Below, piece by piece: positions 50,531 through 62,588 of a stretch of 64,000 nucleotides of DNA (position 1 is the stretch's first letter; every line of letters begins with the position of its first letter). The DNA lies in assembly GCF_022539665.2 (NCBI RefSeq), contig NC_081337.1, positions 10,206,679 to 10,270,678 of the forward strand, written 5' to 3'. The stretch is from Daphnia carinata. Taxonomy: Eukaryota > Arthropoda > Branchiopoda > Diplostraca > Daphniidae. Below the pieces are notes generated by a model. The model ran no database searches. It saw nothing but the letters and a program-made list of their open reading frames with translations, and had not been told where the DNA came from. The position numbers and the translations under genes are program-made.

Positions 50531-53500
50531 ACGACTACGATAACTATTAGTAGTAATAGTAGTAAGCGTACATTTTATTTTTTTAAATTTTAAATATACA
50601 CTTTGTAATTTTCGAAAGTCTGCGTCTATGATGCTGGCGTTATATCTCTTGTTTTGACTCCCCCATTTTGATTATTATTTTCTTTTTTTTTTTTTTTTGT
50701 TTCTGTTCATTTTTCTATTTTGCATAGGAGGAAGTGTTTTTTTTTGTTTTTTTCATAATAGTGTCCTTGTTTCTCTCTTTTAATAGAAAAGACGGATATC
50801 GTGATGATGATGAAAGAGGTTGCGTAGCTTTCTTCTTTTTATTTTCCGTTCTCTTTTGCGGTCGGCTTGAGATTTTCATTCAGAGTTTTCTCTCGACTTC
50901 TTTTTTTTTGGGGGGGGGGGGGGGAAACGCCACTCTTTTCTTCGATCGTTTTTAACATCTCGTGCGGTCACAAGTTTGACCGCCGATGTTTGTTGTTGGC
51001 CGTAAATCATAACGCCTTCATCCCGGAAAAGAAGAGTTTTATGGGCAACGGGGCAGGTCACGTCAGTCTACCGTTTGTATCGCATATAAATGGCTGTACG
51101 CGTCTACGTTCACGACACGTAGAAATCCATCTTCGTTTCTCGCTTTTCGGATTGGGATAGGAGAATATAAAAGGGCCGTCTGACATTCACCCGAATACGA
51201 ATTTCAAAAAAAAAAAAAAAATAAATGTATTTTCTTGTAACTCTTTTTTTGTTTTGTTTTTTTTTTTTGTTTGGTTCACCTTGTCGTGTTCAAAAGCCAC
51301 AAACATTGACCCGATCGAATCCCTTTTTTAATCGATTAAAAACGGGAAAAAAATGTGAACATGTACGACATGGTTTTCGAGCCTGTCCATCAAAATAGCA
51401 ACTTTTTTGATATTTCGAACGAGGAAAAACTTCGTACGAGGACACGAACTTTTTTTTTATCCCCCACCTATTTGAAAATTCTTTACCTCCCTTCAATTTT
51501 CAATGGATAGGATACCCAAGGCCTCCACTTGTCTTTTACTGTTTGATGGACTGTCAGTCAGTGGTCGGACTCTACGAAGAAAAAAAAAAAAAAGAATCAC
51601 AAAGGTAAAAGAAAAAAAAAAGGAATGAATCCTAAAAGGCGGATGGCAAAAAAAAAAAAAAAAAAGAAAAGACAACAGTGTAAGATTGTCTCGGAGTCCT
51701 TTTTTCTTTTCTCTCTGGTTCCGTGGCGCCGCTGTCGAAATAAATAGCCGTTTGCGCGTCTCAGCCTCTCTACAGAAAAACATTCCCTCCTACCTCCTCT
51801 CCACCTTTATTTTTATTTTTTTTTTTTACCTTTACCTTACAACGGGTGCGTGTCGGGAGAGGGAAGGGGGCATACTCGGACGAGAGAGTGGGTGGATTCG
51901 TTTTCAAAAAGCCCCGGCGCAACCAACATTCCTCCGTGACGTGAGTGCGCGCCAGCCAAAAGTCCTCAACAAGACGTGGAAAGAAAAAGAAAGGGCAAAG
52001 AAGGTTCTTTTTTTTTTGCGCGTGCGCGCGCGCGCTTGAGTTGATTGGCCTTTTTTTTTTTTTTGCATATGCGTTCTTGTTTCCTCCATGTTTTGTGCTA
52101 TCATCTCTCTGTTGTCTGGCAGTAGGACGACAGAGAGAAACGTTTGGTTTTGCGCAGGCATTTTCGGATCAAAAGACGTGGACAATACACGGCACAGAAC
52201 GTGGTGGTTTACCTTCAACCGTACACCGAACACGCGATAGGCATCGAGAAAATCTTCTTTCCCTTTTTATTCTTTTTATTTTTGGTATGAAGTAAACATA
52301 AGAAATGAAGAGGCGGGCTCATCGCATGATGAGGAGGTGGAGTTGCTGGCCCGCCAACAACCAGCCAACGCATTTCCACTGATTTCTTATCTAAAATTTT
52401 CTTTGGCCTTTTTGATTTGATTTCGTTTTTTTTTTGTTTTTTTTTTACTTTGTTGGTAGAGAAAGGGGGGGGGGGTTTCTCGTCTGTTTTGGAAACGTAA
52501 AATGGGTGTAAACGAAGGGGGAGAAAAATGAAAAACGAAACTGAGAAGATACGAAGGAAGAACATGAACCCATTGGAAAAAAAAAAATGGTTGCTTGGCT
52601 TTAGATGGCGGCGCTCAGTGACGTGATAACACCGTTCGAAAATCAGAAAACAAAATTCCTATCCGCTTGATGCGGCGCCCTCCCCCTTCTTCTCTTCGTT
52701 TAATTTTCCCTCCCCCGTCTGCCAGTGCGTTTTCGATTGAATCGAATAACACGGACGCGTAACGGCCGTTTTTAGATTTTTCTCTTACATTCGAAAGATG
52801 TTATTATTTTTTTTTTTTAAACAAAAAATTTGAATACCTGATGTATTTTCTTCTTCAAACAATGTTGTGCTGCTTGTTTCGCTGTGTCTGCCGTGCGTTA
52901 CGTAGTCCCGCCGAGCGCGTTCCGTTCAATTTTCGTGTACGACAAGTCGGCACGATTGGTCGGCATTTTTCTTTTTTTCTGTGTCAAAGTCGAACTGTTA
53001 AGAACTATGCGCAGCGTACATTAAAGACAATGTATGTCATGGCGTACGCGAAGAGTAGTGGAGAAGGGACACGGGGCAGAAGGGCAGAATCGAACCGCCA
53101 CCCATTACACGCTGTTCTTGGCCGTTAAAGGGGGGGGGGGAGGGAGGGAGAGAGAACAAATAGTTCTGGGAATAAATGAAACGCACAACACACGGCCATC
53201 TTTTACGTGATTATCAGCTATTTTTTTTTTCCTTCTTTTACCTGAACCGTCTGGACTTTGGTCTCGGGGCTATATTGCTGCGCCAGCTTTGATTTTTTTT
53301 TTTTTTTTTTTTACTCACTTGCCGATTGTATTTTTTGTTCCTTCGAAACTCTCGAGCCCATCCCTCTTTTTTCTCTCTCTCTCTCTCTCTTCCCTTTGCC
53401 ATAATTGGCAATCACGAGGTCAGAAGATAAATGGTAAATCACGGGTTTGTTAACACCAGCTCGAGAGAAATTACAAACTCCCCAGATAAGTTTGAAACAC

Positions 53501-54985
53501 GCGCGTGTGGCTTAAACACAAAACTTGAATTCTTTTCGGAGGAAAAAAAAAAAACTAAACAAAGCATGTAACAATTATTAAATGCATTCAACGGTCATAA
53601 GAAAGAAAAAAAGAAACAAACAAAATCCTTTTTTTTTTTTTGAAATTTAAAAGCTTTAATTTTATTTTATTTTATTTTTTTTTACCTATCTGTTGTTCAT
53701 TTGTCCGTGCCACTTGCGTACAGCATAACGATTATGCGCAGCTGCTGCCGTGCGTGGATATCACCAATGCATATCCTTCCAAAATAAAAACAAAAACAAA
53801 AAAAAAAAAATCGGGATTGAACGCTAGAATAATATCCAGGACGAGGAAGAATGTTTTGTTTTTCTTTTTTCGATGAAATATTATTAAGGAAATCCACCAA
53901 CACGCTCGCTCGTGCATCAGATAAAGAAGGCGCACCCGGTCGATGAGGAATCGAGAAGTGGAGGAATACATTTTGTTTTTGTTTTGTTTTTGTTTTGTTT
54001 TTTCTTGTTGAATGCTTTATATGAAGAAATATGGTCGACTGGCGTGAGCGGAATCGCTAGTGTGTTTGTGTGCAGCGGCGCTGCAAGAACATGTTTGGGT
54101 CGGTGCATTTATTCATTTCGTTCGCTATGAGCACTTTGTGTGTAAATAATTTACGGGCTCTCGTGCATTAAAAAAAACACACGGACGATGCCAATGAAAA
54201 GGTGAGCCAATGGGGGGAACGGTGCAGCAACAGCCAGTTTTTTTAAGTGGAGAAACGTAAATCGACTTGGTCAAATAGGTTTTCGTTTTTGTTTTGTTTT
54301 TTGTTTTTCAAGACGAAGAAGAAGATGGAGAGAGAGAGAGAGAGGACCGGTTGATTTTCCTGGTTTCACCGATCGATCTTACCTTTTACAAATATTATTC
54401 CCCCCTTTCTCTTACAGGGGGGGGGAGTGTTGTAAGAAAAAAACAAAAAAAGACCAGAAGCTGTATTGGAAAATGAATTTTCCCAACAAGAGTTGGAATC
54501 GATTAGCGCGCAGTAGAGGAATTAATGTGCATGTACAATGTTTCTTTTCCTTTCTTTTTGTTTTTCCTGAGAAAGAGAGAGAGGCGCCCTGTCCGTCTTT
54601 CTCTCATCGGTTGGGTGTCTTGCGTGTCTTCACGTTTTTTTCTCGCGCCATACAGCACGGTAGAAGAGAAGGAAGGGGGGGGGGAATACATAATGCGATG
54701 CGGGAGGTTAAGCATTAGAATATCAGGCCCTTTTTTTTTTTTATTTATTATTTTCAAGGTGAACCTGGTCGTTCTTCCATCGTGTCCGATGAGATCATGA
54801 CGCAGGTGAAAAAAAAAAAAAAAAAGAAGTTGATGATAATGATAAAGGACGAAGCGTATAGGAAATCATTCACGGAGCGATCATGAAGAAAAGAAAGAAA
54901 AATACCTTTTTTTTTTTTTTTTTTTTTTTTAAACGTTTGTGTGTGAGAAAGGTTTTTGAAAAAAAAAAAAAAAAAAGAAAAGAGT

Positions 54986-55116
54986 TTAATGCTCATTTTC
55001 TGATGGATCCCCCAGAAGTTGATGTCTCTCCTCCTCATTGATGCCTTCGACGTTGATTATTTCCGCATTACTCGCGCTCACACCGTTGCTCAAAGCGTCT
55101 TGCCAGTCTTCTTCCA
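54986..55116 (-). CDS. Candidate terminal coding exon of an unidentified minus-strand gene
   Basis: After an acceptor (GAGTTGCAG) the minus strand reads EEDWQDALSNGVSASNAEII then NVEGINEEERHQLLGDPSEN, EH and TAA. First codon positions are strongly purine-biased, as in real coding DNA, and AATAAA-type signals follow at about 54735-54745. It needs one base from the previous exon. A phase-compatible donor exists near 58204 (exon with an ATG near 58283, MPGALHHIGALRLRIQVRD), but linking them is speculation. The plus strand of the same stretch is also open between good splice sites (55016-55129). Confidence 0.35.
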
Positions 55117-56779
55117 CTGCAACTCACAGGTGCGCCCGTAAACATTTGACGTCACCTAACGACCATTTTTTTTTTTTTTCCTTTTCTTTTATGGACATAT
55201 TTTTCTCTACATTTTTTTTTTTTGTTCCCTCCCATCTCCTCTCTTTCCTTATATTGGCATTTGTCAATAAAAAAAAAAAAAGGATCAAAAGAATCTCGTA
55301 AATATGGCGACGCTATAACCCGCAGTTGATAATAAAGTCTCAACTAACTCGCCGTTTCCTTTTATTTTCAAAAAAATTCAAAAGTTTGCCGCCCTTATTG
55401 TTTGGCGCCGCTCAGATTCATCGCTCGTCGTTCCAGTCGATGGTTTATATGTATTTTCTTTTTTTTTATTCTACCCCTTTTTGTTTGTTTTGTCGTTTCT
55501 TTTGTTTCTTCACCATCGTTCGTGATTGCTAGACCCGTCGCCGCCGTTCAACCTTCAATTCACGCACCCATTTCTCTCTTAGTTTGGCTCGTTTCCTTAC
55601 ATGTTGCGACGCACGTACCTGTCTCTGAGCGACGCTCGTTTTATTTATTTATTTTTTAACCAACGCCGTGTTAGGAAAGAGAAGGACGATTGCTGTAACA
55701 TCAACTACGAACCACAACGCCAGAAGAAAAATTTTTTTTTTGGGTGGAGGGAAAAAGAAAAGAAGAAATGAAAGAAAAATTGTTTATGCGACTAAAACAC
55801 TTTCCTTTCACTGTTGCGCCAAGACGACCCCCTACCACTAACTCGAGTCATTTTTTTTGCTGTTGTGTTGCGTCTTCCATTATTTTAAAAAGCAATCTAA
55901 GAAAGTTACGTCACTTGTTTGACCTTCTTTTTTTTTGTATTTGTTTACCCACACCTTCAAATTCCAGTATTTTTGGAATAGTTTCAAATTGTGTTCCGGT
56001 CCTATCTGGTGAAGCGCATACTAGCGTGGTCTGCCATCTAGGGACTCTTTTTCCAACTCCACATTCTTTTATTTTTTTTTTTAACGGTTTCGGCATTTGA
56101 TTAAATTGGAAAGCCGACGTACTCGTTTTATTCAGTGAATAATCAAATAAAATAACTAGGGCAAAATCTTTTGGGGAAAATAGCTGCCGCTTTTGAGTCT
56201 CTTTGTCCGTAAATGAAACTTTTGAGTGAAAAGAGTTTCGTCATTAGCCACTTTTTAATGCTTCAACGAATTGTGGGCGGGATCACTTCAACGTTTGCGT
56301 GCCACTGTACCGAGCTAGAAAACTCCCTATCCCCACTAGTTCCCTCTTTATCCAATCAGCCCGAGTGCGGTACCTTGAAAAGGCGCTTTGAGAATATTAA
56401 AATTTGCTATTTTATCTCTGATCCGCTTAAGCGTAGCCCTTTGCCCTTGTGGCTTGACAATCTCCTCTTCGTTTCATAATGTACACAAAAAAAACTCTTC
56501 CATTAATACCGTATCCAGGAAATGTTTCGTATTTACCGTTTCGTTCATCTAGTAGTTGTAATAGTGCGCCTGCACTTTTGACCATTTTTTATGTTACCGT
56601 GGCACGGGCTAGACTGAAACGCGCCTTTTCAAAATTAATCCGTGGCTATATCGGGACACATTCGAAACAGCCCGCCAAAGCTACGGCCGTGAGTGTACAG
56701 GAAAGCTAAGCAAAAATACCTATATCGAAAAGCTATGTAAATTGGAATTCATTATACAAATTTTGTTTATAAAAAAATA

Positions 56780-57430
56780 TTCAAAAAGCTTCGAGTGAAT
56801 TTACATAAATAAAAATGATGCAATGAATTTTCAGTCTAGCAATCTGGCAACGTTCTTCATTTCCGTAATTGCATCCTTTAGGCGCGCAAAACTGATACAT
56901 TTCTTGTCTGTAGGTGGCATCTTGGTCCATTACGGAAAGGAGGCAGGGGTTACTTCATTGTCTAATTGCGAGCGAAACGAGGACCCCCCGCATTTCAGTT
57001 ACCAAGTAGGCCATGTCTAGACAAGTGCAACCTGTTTCGAGCGTTGGCCACCTTGTTCCTGAACTTCGTCGTCGAGGCATCCAACTGCAAAAAAGGTAGG
57101 ACATCATCTTTAATTTCTATTTAGTATCTCGAATTATGGATTGCGTATTTTGCTTTGAACTTCATGCCAGTCGTAGTGGCATAATCGTACTATCGTTTAA
57201 GTGGCCTGATTTTCATCTTGTCCAATGGCTGATTCGCTTGCACTCGTAAATTCTGTGACGATGTCCTTCGTGTGTGTGTTGATATTGGGATACTTTTCTT
57301 GTTTTTCCTCGTGTGTTTTTGTTCTTTTTTGTTTTTGGCTTTCTTGAGTGGCATGACACCAACGTCCACTCAGCCATTAAAGTCGGAATAGCAAAAGAAA
57401 TTGTAGTCTTGTTGTGCAGTGGCCACGTGT
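56780..57430. repeat. Dispersed duplicated segment, copy 2
   Basis: Direct repeat of 30560-31190 at roughly 80 percent identity by eye. Here the short ATG frame (57014-57097) reads MSRQVQPVSSVGHLVPELRR and diverges in frame from copy 1 after a one-base indel. No gene is recognisable in the flanking 55.2-56.7 and 57.5-59.2 kb beyond what is listed. Confidence 0.75.
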
Positions 57431-59239
57431 ATCTATGCCACATTTCTATGTGGCCGTCGTCCAGATCTCTTTTGCGTGTTCTTAGCACCTAAACTAATAA
57501 TGCTGAGACTATGTAGGGTGTTATCAGTTAGCCATCGAGAGAGAACTGGATTCTCTGTGTCGTGTTCGCCAAATTCCCTGATCATCTTAGCAGGTCACTC
57601 CCTCAGATGAGACTTTATTGTTTTGCTTCTTTTTTTTGGGGGGGGGGGGGCGCGTTGGGTGCCATTTTGAAAAGGAATGCATTCTCGGAAGACTGTCGCG
57701 GTATTGTGCTACGCTCTTGTCAAAGGCTTAACGATAATAGGGAGAGGATACTGAGAAAACGACTGTTCTAATTAGCGTTGCTGAGAAGTAAAACGTGACA
57801 TTGACGAGCGACTCGAGCTATTAATAGGTGGCTTTTTGTTGTTGGGATATTCGAGAGCATTTTCGCTCAATTTCGTCTGCTTCTCTTTTTTTTTCCTTTA
57901 CGTGATGCTGTTTTGTCACAGCAAATTTTGTTTGTTTTTTTCTCGTTTTCCTATGGCTGTTGTTGGCAACGGCAAGCGGAATCGAACATTACTTTACCAG
58001 TCGTGACCGTCCTTTTTTTTTTGTTCTATCTTGCGTTGTTAAAATGCAGGCTGGTGATCCTAACCGCCGCGCGTGATGGATGCCGCACATACACTCGTAT
58101 TTTGTCGCGTTCGCCCTCCTGATTTATGATGTAATTTTTTTTGCGTATCCTGCAAATGTTATTTCTTTGGAAATTTTTTTTTCTCGGCGTGAGTCTTACG
58201 TTTTAAGGCAAAACTTGCTGTAATATCTCGTACTTGAATGCGTAGCCTCAAGGCTCCAATGTGATGGAGTGCACCTGGCATGTTGTTTTCGGGGTTGTAC
58301 GAGATGATTGAACGTATCAAAGTGCGGTTAATACCAGAAAAGAAAAAAAAGAGGGGGGGGGAGAGATTTTTTGTCTTTCGGTTGATAAATCTTATTGTGT
58401 TTTTATCATACACGTCGAGTACTAACTTCAATTTACTTGAGAAACCTTGGTAGTTGTTCGCTAGATTCGCGAAATCAACTCGCTTGCTTTTATGCGTGTT
58501 TTACATGTGCATCTGTTTTGAATATTGAATTTGGGGGGGGGGGGGGGGGACATGGAATGTCTCGTTAAAACAAGCGCCCGGTTGCGCCAGGACAACGGAT
58601 AACGTATTAAAATGATATTCGCAAATGGTGGATGTGATGGCTGTCAAATTTGCAACCGTCTCGTTATTGTATGGAGATTGGAAGAATGAAGGATCGCATT
58701 GTTCGAAAAAAAAAAAATCCAGTTTTTCCAGTCCAGCAAGTATGTTTTTTTTGCCCTCTCGTGTGCTGTGGCCGAATTTCTTAATGTTTTGTTAGTTGAA
58801 GTGAAAAGAGAAAAAAAAAAAGATAAAGGGTTAGCCAAATAGTAAGTGATGTATCATCGATAACAAGACAGTTTTATTGCATCATAGCCTGTCGAACGAC
58901 GTTGGTAATGTTGATTTATTTCATCACCCAAAAGAATTTTTCTTCCCCCTCGTTTTTTTTTCTTGTTCTTTTCTCTTTCAACAAAGAACAAGTATTGACC
59001 GAATGTCATTGGCTACTTCCTTTTGCTTGCGTTTGCACGTTATATTTAGATCGTGGGTTGTCCGAAATTCCAGCCGAGGTCAACGGGTAGAAAGAATTGA
59101 CAAAAAAAAATATAATTATTATGGTTGCTTCAATACTGTATAATAAAAATATTATACAATGTACCTTAATAATAATATTCACTTTGAAGTTCTTTTGTTT
59201 TTTTTTGGTTATGTATTCCTCGTTTCTCTTGGGATGCGG

Positions 59240-62200
59240 TTAAATGAGCCAATCCCAGATGCTCCTGTGTTTGTTGGCGACATTGTACGAAGCCGAATGT
59301 CTACCGAAACACAGGGCGGCTGCTCGGTCGCAGTTGCACGTAGCCAGTTTGCATACATTGGTGTCACCTAAGGAAAAAAAAAAAATAATAATGAAAACAT
59401 TAAAAAAGAACGTGAAACGATGGCGCCCAACGCCGTTTGCGGCTCTTGAATCGTCTCGAATTTTGGGGAAAACGGAAATGAAGTAGCGTGAAAATTGAAC
59501 GAAATGCTACCGCAAATGATGGTGGCTTCTTGTCGTCGTTCGCTGCTATTCGAAACGATAGTCCACGTGTAGAAAGTGAAATAAGCACCGAAGAACGATG
59601 AGGAGCACGGTCCGTTCGGTAGACTTTCGTAACAAAGATCGTGTTTGCGACAGCAGCTGATAGTAAACATTAATTAAAAAAAAAAAACCAGAACCCGCAA
59701 AGTTTTAATTAAAATAATATAAAGACATGTGAAAAATTGTAATTTTGATTTTTTAAATAAATGTATTACCGATCGATAGCGTCGACAATAGGGAGGGTGC
59801 CGGTCTCACCACTTCCGCAGTGATTTCCGTAATTATTGAAAAGCAGGGCCTCCATGCGTGTGCTAAACCGAATCATATCCCCGAAAGAACCGATGCTGCG
59901 CTTTGTCCTCACGCTGGCTGAACGCGCAAAATATATTTAGTACCGTTATCGTACTTAAATTAAATGTAGCATTCAAATGAGGGGCAAGGGGGGGGGGCGT
60001 ATTGAAAAGTGCGCAAAGAGTGTCGCCATCATTTTCGCGTGACGCGGTGTATTGATGAAAATTTCAACACGGGCCGTGTCAACATCGGCAGTGTGTAATC
60101 ATCAATTACAAGCGGCTCGCATGGCGAACAGCAGTAAATGCATGTTCGCTTCGTTCACAGATATTCAATCAATTATGACTTTGCCTCTTTTTTCTGTTTC
60201 ACGCAACGTGGAACACTGCGAATTGAGAACAACTTTTGTTACCATTGTGTTTGTTTTGCTGACGTACACGGCCCTCTCTTTCCCTTTTTTTTTTCCCTCT
60301 TGATTTATTATGTAGAAACCGAGTACCATTGTACGCAAACACTATTACAGCGCCTTCTGTTTGATCAATATTACGCCACGCTCTGCAATATGAAAATTTT
60401 CCTCGTTTCACCAGGTGTCTCTTTCAGGTTTGGGGCGTCGTCTGTCTTGTACTGTAAAGTTGTCGGGCGGAACGGGATTGGACGGAGAGGATCCGTTACC
60501 GGGCAAAAATAATGGACCGTTGGTTCACGCTACATGGCGTGCATGGCAAACGGAGGTTGCATTTTGCCCTTGCGCAACCTGGGCTGCTACACATCGTGTT
60601 TTCCGCATCCCTCCTCGACTATTGGCCTTTTCATTTGAAAACAAGATACGCGTTCTATATGTCTTCTGGGCAAAGATGTACAACCAGGCACTTCCTGTTC
60701 GGCCCGCTTAGCTTGCCCATCGCCTAAGAGATAGGAGGTGACTCGGTCGGCTAGTGGTGGACCTTGTTTCCCGTCTCCAATATCACATTTTTAGGGAGGC
60801 AGCGTTTTTTTTTATAGCGCATCTGTTTAATTAATTTTTTTTTTATACTTTTTTTTTCGGAGGGAGGGGGGTACTTCTTTGACCCTTGAACTGTTTACTT
60901 GACAGCGAGATCGTATTTCGTTGCGATATCATCTTGAAATGGCTTATCTCTTGTAACCGTTTCCGAAAATAGAAATAATCAAGTCCTTTGGAATGAATTT
61001 CTATTTGAGGAATGACGACGCTTAAGGCCTTCTTTCCATTGTCGAATTTGCAATTTTTGTTTTTTACTTGCAATTTTCCTGTTTTTTTCTTTTTTCTTTT
61101 CTCTTTTAATGGTTGATCAAAGAATCAACTAACGAAAATTATTGAATTAGACTTACTTCATCTTCTGATTTTCATTTTTTTTTCCCGTCCGGTTTTCAAA
61201 AGAGTTTGTCGAATACTTAACTCAAATTGCACTCGGTCTCATCAGCAGGGTTTATACAACTCCACAGACAAGTACTCTCGTTCCACTTTGAATACCACAC
61301 GGAAATGAGGCCACTACGGCATGTTTCTGCATACTTCCGACTGCCAATTTAACCCTTTTTTTTTTTTTTTTTTTCTAAACGCTGCTATTAAAAGAGAATA
61401 CTTTTTTTTTGTTTAATATAAAATATTCTCAACCGTAGCGGATTGCGGCCGACTTTGATGCGGCGCCAGAAGAACAGACCACACAAACCGCGACTTAGCA
61501 TTAACCTCAATGCGACACAGGGGCTACTACTCAGAGGGTCGCTATGTATGTGCTGCTACGCTTCCATCCGTATGCAAGAAGCGGGATAGAATCTAGTTTG
61601 GGTAGCACGCGAAACTCTTATCATGTCTAAATTTATGAGGGCGACAATGTCGACGCTGTGGGGTGGGGAGGGTTAATAATTTTGTTGGAAGAACATGCAC
61701 ATTCAGAGAAAGAAGAAAAAAATATTGCCATCGATCGCACACGCCCGCGCGTACTACACAAACCACCATCTAGTTTTTTTTTGTTTGCCCGTGTTTAGGG
61801 AAAAGCACACACTTTGCCGTTTATTCCCCTGCTGGACGAAGAGGAGTTGAAAACATAGTTGCGTTGGCAGGATTTTCTTTTTTTTTTGTCTTTCGTTTTT
61901 TGACCCTATTTGTTTGTCGCAGTTTTTTTTTTTCGTTTTGCAGACAGTTTTGGAACTTCTGTCTCGAGCGGCAGTAGATTTCCGCTGTAAAATATTCCAA
62001 ATGCAATGCCCCCCATCCTTCGAGAAGTGTGTGCTGTTCTGTGCACAGTATCACGAGAAATATATAGTCCCCCCTCCCCACCGTCCGTTGTTTCCTCCTA
62101 CACCACCCATATAGTTAGGAGTCATAACCTCACCCCCCGTCAGTTTTTCTCTTTCAAAGTCAGCCAACCCGTTTTTTTTTTCTTTTTAGGTCGCTGTTGA

Positions 62201-62588
62201 TATACAGTAGTAGTAAGAAGTAGCATTTTACTACGTTACGCTCTTAAGAGGCGAAAAATGGCTGCTACTGTTGTATGGCCAATCTGTTCTGTGTTGACGA
62301 TGAGCGCGAAGCTCGTCAATTTCAAGGGGGGAAAAAGGGACATGGCAACGGCATGCGACACCATCAACAAAAGGCAGACACAGGCAGTAATGGCAAGTAG
62401 TACTCGGCTTCGTCGTTTACATCAGTCATCGTAAAAATGTTTGCCAATTTATGGAGCCAATAGATCGAGAAAGGGATTATGGAAAAGAGAGGTTGATAAA
62501 GACTTAACGTACCCGAAAGGCTGGCTTCAAAAGATGAGGCTAAGATGATGATTAAGAGGTATGCAATGCGTGATCGACGCCCAGACAT
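59240..62588 (-). CDS. Secreted phospholipase A2, complete
   Basis: Four exons on the minus strand: 62588-62513, 59917-59770, 59656-59511, 59367-59240; 165 residues, all junctions in phase. Residues 1-24 form a signal peptide (RIAYLLIIILASSFEASLS). The calcium loop is at 55-67 (YGNHCGSGETGT), and the catalytic His-Asp pair is His80-Asp81 (DRCCRKHDLCYE). The third catalytic acid is Asp137 in CNCDRAAALCF. This is the group I/II/V/X type of secreted enzyme, which releases the sn-2 fatty acid from phospholipids using calcium outside the cell. The cysteine that normally follows YG in the calcium loop is Asn here, and its usual partner at the C-terminus is also absent, so one disulfide has been lost as a pair. 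A KR pair at 31-32 could be a propeptide cut. The first intron (2.6 kb) holds no gene I can see. Confidence 0.93.

Noticed and set aside
51283-52860. Several exon-like minus-strand pieces with good donors (51325-51283, 51535-51487, 52250-52213, 52885-52838)
   Set aside because: Each lacks a convincing acceptor or an in-phase partner; in this much sequence such coincidences are expected.
53070-53115. B-box-like GGTTCGATTCTGCC on the minus strand suggesting a tRNA
   Set aside because: No A box, anticodon stem or acceptor stem at tRNA spacing.
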